In this document: positions 3,966 to 6,382 of the stretch, piece after piece
Position numbering within the stretch: position 1 is the first letter of the stretch
How the letters are laid out: every line of letters begins with the position of its first letter
NCBI GenBank assembly: GCA_013817465.1
Contig: JACDCP010000190.1
Span: 1 to 6,382 of the forward strand
Reading direction: 5' to 3'
DNA length: 6,382 nt
Origin: Gammaproteobacteria bacterium
Lineage (GTDB): Bacteria > Pseudomonadota > Gammaproteobacteria > Steroidobacterales > JACDCP01
The notes under the pieces: model-generated
Seen by the model: only the letters and a program-made list of their open reading frames with translations
What the model was told of the DNA's origin: nothing
Databases searched by the model: none
Position numbers and translations under genes: made by a program

Positions 3966-5715
3966 AGGTTTCGAACTGCATGCGATAGAGCGCGGCATAG
4001 AGTCCCGCACGCTCGAGCAGCTCGGCATGCGTCCCGCTCTCGACGATGCGTCCGTCGTCGAGCACGATGATGCGATCCGCGCGCTCGACAGTGGACAGAC
4101 GGTGAGCGATCACGAGCGTGGTGCGGTTGCGCATGAGCTGATCCAGAGCCTGCTGGATATGCCGCTCGGATTTGGTGTCCAGCGCCGAGGTCGCCTCGTC
4201 GAGGATCAAGATGGGTGCATCCTTGAGCAGTGCGCGGGCGATGGCGATGCGCTGGCGCTGTCCGCCGGAAAGCAGCACGCCGCGATCGCCGACCATGGTG
4301 TCGAGACCTTCCGGCAGGCTGTCCGTGAACTCCGGCACGTGCGCGGCACGCGCCGCAGCTTCGATCTCCTCGCGCGATGCGACGTCCAGGCTCCCATAGG
4401 CCACATTGTTGCCGATGGTGTCATTGAACAGCACGACATCCTGGCTCACGAGGCTGATCTGATTGCGCAGGTCGCGCAGTCGGTACTCAGTGACCGAACG
4501 GCCGTCGATGAGGATCTCGCCGGCTTCCGGCGCATAGAAACGCGGCAGCAGGCTGATGAGCGTGGATTTGCCGCTCCCCGAGCGACCCACAATCGCCAGC
4601 GTCTGGCCGGCCGGGACGCGCAGATCGATGTCCTTCAGTATTTGGCCTTTCTCCGCCGAATAAGTGAAGCTCACGCGGCGAAACTCGACATCTCCCCGCG
4701 CCCGCTCGAGCGGCTGCGTGCCGGTATCCTGCTCGGGCGCCTCGTCCAGGAGCGCAAAAATACTTTGTCCGGCTGCAATACCCTGTTGCAGCGGCGCGTT
4801 GATGTCAGTCAATCGTTTCAGTGGCGGCATGAGCAACAGCATGGCGCCGATGAACGAGGAGAACGTACCGACGGTAATAGTGTCGAGCATCGGCTCCAGA
4901 GTCGCCACGTATACGACTGATGCCATGCCGATGGCCGCGATCATCTGAATCACACCGCTGCTGCCCGCTTTGGTGGCGACGAGCCGCATATTGAGGTGGC
5001 GATTGCGCTCGTTCACGAGCTCAAACTGGTCACGCACGTGTGCCTCGCCGCTGAAAACCTTGATGACACGATGACCCTCGATCGCCTCGTCCGCCGCCTG
5101 AGTCACATCGCCCATCGAGTTCTGGATGCGCGCGCTGTAGCGGCGGAATTTCGTGCTCACGAAGCGGACCAGAGCACCAATCAGCGGGCCCGTCACGATA
5201 ACAAAAAGCGAAAGAAATACACTCTGAATGAACATGTATATGAGCAGTCCCGTAACTGTCAGGGCGTCGCGGATAACCGTCGTGATGACCGTGGTCGTCG
5301 ACTGGGCAACCTGTTCGATGTTGTAAGTCAGCTTTGAAAGCAAGGTCCCCGACGCACTGCGGTCGTAGTAAGCCGTCGGAAGAATCAGGAAATGCTCGAA
5401 CACGTCGCGACGCAGGTTCTTGATGACGCTGCGTCCTACCCAACTCATGTAGTAGTCGGACAGGTAGCTGCCGACGCTGCGCAGCGCAAAGACGAGCAGT
5501 ATCGCAAAGGGCATCCAGCGAATGACCTGGGGGTCGCGTTGCACAAAGCCCTGGTCCAGCAACGGCTTGATCAGATAAGCAAAGCCGGTTTCCGTCGCCG
5601 CATACAGGATCATGCCGACGACCGCGATGAGAAACACCGGCCAGTGCGGCGTGGCGTAACCGATCAGGCGGCGGTAGACCGCGCCTGCTCCCTCCTCCAC
5701 GCCGGGTCGCGCCAC
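3964..5715 (-). CDS. msbA: Lipid A export ABC transporter, ATP-binding/permease protein
   Basis: MsbA is a homodimeric inner-membrane ABC exporter that flips core lipid A to the periplasmic leaflet. The 583 residues match the family. The N-terminal transmembrane domain (about 15-325) has hydrophobic spans near 24-46, 68-85, 142-187 and 255-297. The nucleotide-binding domain follows: Walker A GRSGSGKST 377-385, Q-loop Q425, signature LSGGQ 482-486, Walker B ILILDE 502-507, SALD 510-513 and switch H538. All catalytic elements are intact. The start is GTG, directly abutting the exbD TGA, so expression is probably coupled; an ATG lies only at residue 35, inside the first membrane span. Another exporter of this subfamily is possible by sequence, but adjacency to lpxK strongly supports MsbA. 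Confidence 0.95.
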   Translation of the reverse strand: MARPGVEEGAGAVYRRLIGYATPHWPVFLIAVVGMILYAATETGFAYLIKPLLDQGFVQRDPQVIRWMPFAILLVFALRSVGSYLSDYYMSWVGRSVIKNLRRDVFEHFLILPTAYYDRSASGTLLSKLTYNIEQVAQSTTTVITTVIRDALTVTGLLIYMFIQSVFLSLFVIVTGPLIGALVRFVSTKFRRYSARIQNSMGDVTQAADEAIEGHRVIKVFSGEAHVRDQFELVNERNRHLNMRLVATKAGSSGVIQMIAAIGMASVVYVATLEPMLDTITVGTFSSFIGAMLLLMPPLKRLTDINAPLQQGIAAGQSIFALLDEAPEQDTGTQPLERARGDVEFRRVSFTYSAEKGQILKDIDLRVPAGQTLAIVGRSGSGKSTLISLLPRFYAPEAGEILIDGRSVTEYRLRDLRNQISLVSQDVVLFNDTIGNNVAYGSLDVASREEIEAAARAAHVPEFTDSLPEGLDTMVGDRGVLLSGGQRQRIAIARALLKDAPILILDEATSALDTKSERHIQQALDQLMRNRTTLVIAHRLSTVERADRIIVLDDGRIVESGTHAELLERAGLYAALYRMQFET

Positions 5716-6141
5716 TCAGTCCGTTCCGGGGTCGTCGACCGTGGCCACGTGGATGCGTGCCACGCCGAGGGCGCCCAGCACGTCCATGGCCGTCACAACC
5801 GACTGGTGGGTGGTTTGCGCGTCGGCGCTGATCGTCACGGGCTTGTCGCGCTGCTCACCGAGCTCCTGCTCGAGCGCACGACGCAAGGTGTCCGGCCGGT
5901 TGTTGACGAGCGCCCGGCCATTGACGAAGTAGCTGCCCGTGGCGGTGATCGTGATATCGAGCGTCGCATCCGCAGCTTCAGTTTCGGCCGCCTCTTCCGC
6001 CGATGGCAGCTGGATGCTGATCTCCGACTCGCGCACGAAACTCGTCGAGACCATGAAGAAGATGATCAGCAGCAGCACGACGTCGATGAGTGAGGTGAGA
6101 TTGATCTCCGGATCCTCGCGCGGGCGCGATTGCAGATTCAT
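5716..6141 (-). CDS. exbD: ExbD/TolR-family biopolymer transport protein
   Basis: The protein has 141 residues: a short cytoplasmic N-terminus (MNLQSRPREDPEINLTSLID), one membrane helix at about 17-34 and a periplasmic domain. D20, at the start of the helix, matches the Asp that conducts protons in ExbD and TolR. Family members work with ExbB/TolQ as a proton-driven motor that energises outer-membrane processes. The ATG overlaps the exbB TGA in an ATGA and the stop abuts the msbA GTG, so all three are probably translationally coupled. An ExbB/ExbD pair beside msbA and lpxK is a recurring arrangement in gammaproteobacteria; what it drives there is not established. No TonB gene is visible in the window. 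Confidence 0.92.
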   Translation of the reverse strand: MNLQSRPREDPEINLTSLIDVVLLLIIFFMVSTSFVRESEISIQLPSAEEAAETEAADATLDITITATGSYFVNGRALVNNRPDTLRRALEQELGEQRDKPVTISADAQTTHQSVVTAMDVLGALGVARIHVATVDDPGTD

Positions 6142-6382
6142 TGGCCGCGGCTGTCGAGATAACGCTTCTGGCGCAGCGCCTCGACGAGCTTGATGGCCTC
6201 CTTTTCCATCTGCACGACCAGCGCGTCGACGCGCCCGCGCAAATAGCGGTAGCCGATAAGCGCGGGGATCGCGACGGACAGCCCGGCCGCAGTGGTGATG
6301 AGCGCCACGGCGATGCCGTCGGCGAGCACGGCCGGATTGCCGACGCCATGCGTCGTGATTGCCGAGAAGACCTGGATCATGC
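6138..6382 (-). CDS. exbB: MotA/TolQ/ExbB-family proton channel protein (3' part only)
   Basis: Only the last 80 residues plus a partial codon are in the window; the 5' part lies beyond 6382. The ATG at 6380-6378 is almost certainly internal: the bases before it fit a Gly codon, giving the conserved GMIQVF that precedes the third helix in this family. LADGIAVALITTAAG followed by LSVAIPALIGYRYL is the diagnostic final transmembrane segment with its channel-lining threonines. A charged cytoplasmic tail (about RGRVDALVVQMEKEAIKL) follows. It would form the pentameric proton channel with ExbD. The TGA overlaps the exbD start by four bases. Confidence 0.92.
   Translation of the reverse strand, partial: MIQVFSAITTHGVGNPAVLADGIAVALITTAAGLSVAIPALIGYRYLRGRVDALVVQMEKEAIKLVEALRQKRYLDSRGQ

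Noticed and set aside
3841..4920. Plus-strand 359-residue ORF opposite msbA
   Set aside because: It is fully antisense to the end of lpxK and to msbA, whose catalytic motifs are intact; the product is rich in Arg, Ala and His, typical of a shadow frame.
5392..6093. Plus-strand 233-residue ORF opposite msbA and exbD
   Set aside because: It is antisense to two intact genes and has no recognisable domain.
6138..6380. ATG at 6380-6378 as the true exbB start
   Set aside because: The family has a long N-terminal part including two more helices, and the Met matches an internal conserved position after Gly.

Overview
The window has two halves of very different character. The right two thirds (1942-6382) is a tightly packed minus-strand operon of cell-envelope genes, in the order exbB (3' end only), exbD, msbA, lpxK, a ycaR/Trm112-like gene and kdsB. 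Every gene is intact except exbB, which is cut by the window edge. Intergenic gaps run from a 4-base overlap to 33 bases. The content (lipid A flippase, lipid A 4'-kinase, CMP-KDO synthetase, ExbB/ExbD inner-membrane pair) and the high GC point to a Gram-negative bacterium. This gene order is best known from Gammaproteobacteria such as pseudomonads and xanthomonads; genus cannot be read from the window.

The left third (1-1941) is accessory and partly decayed DNA. From the left it holds the 3' tail of an unidentified gene (1-55) and a cluster of palindromic REP-like elements interleaved with 21-base tandem hairpin units (52-346). A fragment of an IS3-family orfA (342-503) is joined directly to the third, truncated repeat copy. 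Then come three short plus-strand ORFs that look phage-derived (589-693, 770-952, 1009-1305), followed by an inverted repeat and a probable rho-independent terminator (1306-1395). Last is a minus-strand reading frame with recognisable AlpA-like regulator motifs but an internal stop (about 1428-1730). The stretch up to the kdsB stop shows nothing else.

The operon genes cooperate in making and exporting the lipid A-KDO core. KdsB activates KDO, LpxK adds the 4'-phosphate that precedes KDO transfer, and MsbA flips the finished core lipid A across the inner membrane. ExbB/ExbD is a proton-motive-force-driven membrane motor whose role in this locus is not established. The ycaR-like zinc-ribbon protein is a regular neighbour of lpxK and kdsB.

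No new defence or enzymatic system is evident. The points most worth following are the composite repeat family with its hairpin satellites, the two small neighbouring phage-like proteins that share a C-terminal motif, and the decayed AlpA-like gene. Together they suggest a mobile-element graveyard directly downstream of kdsB.
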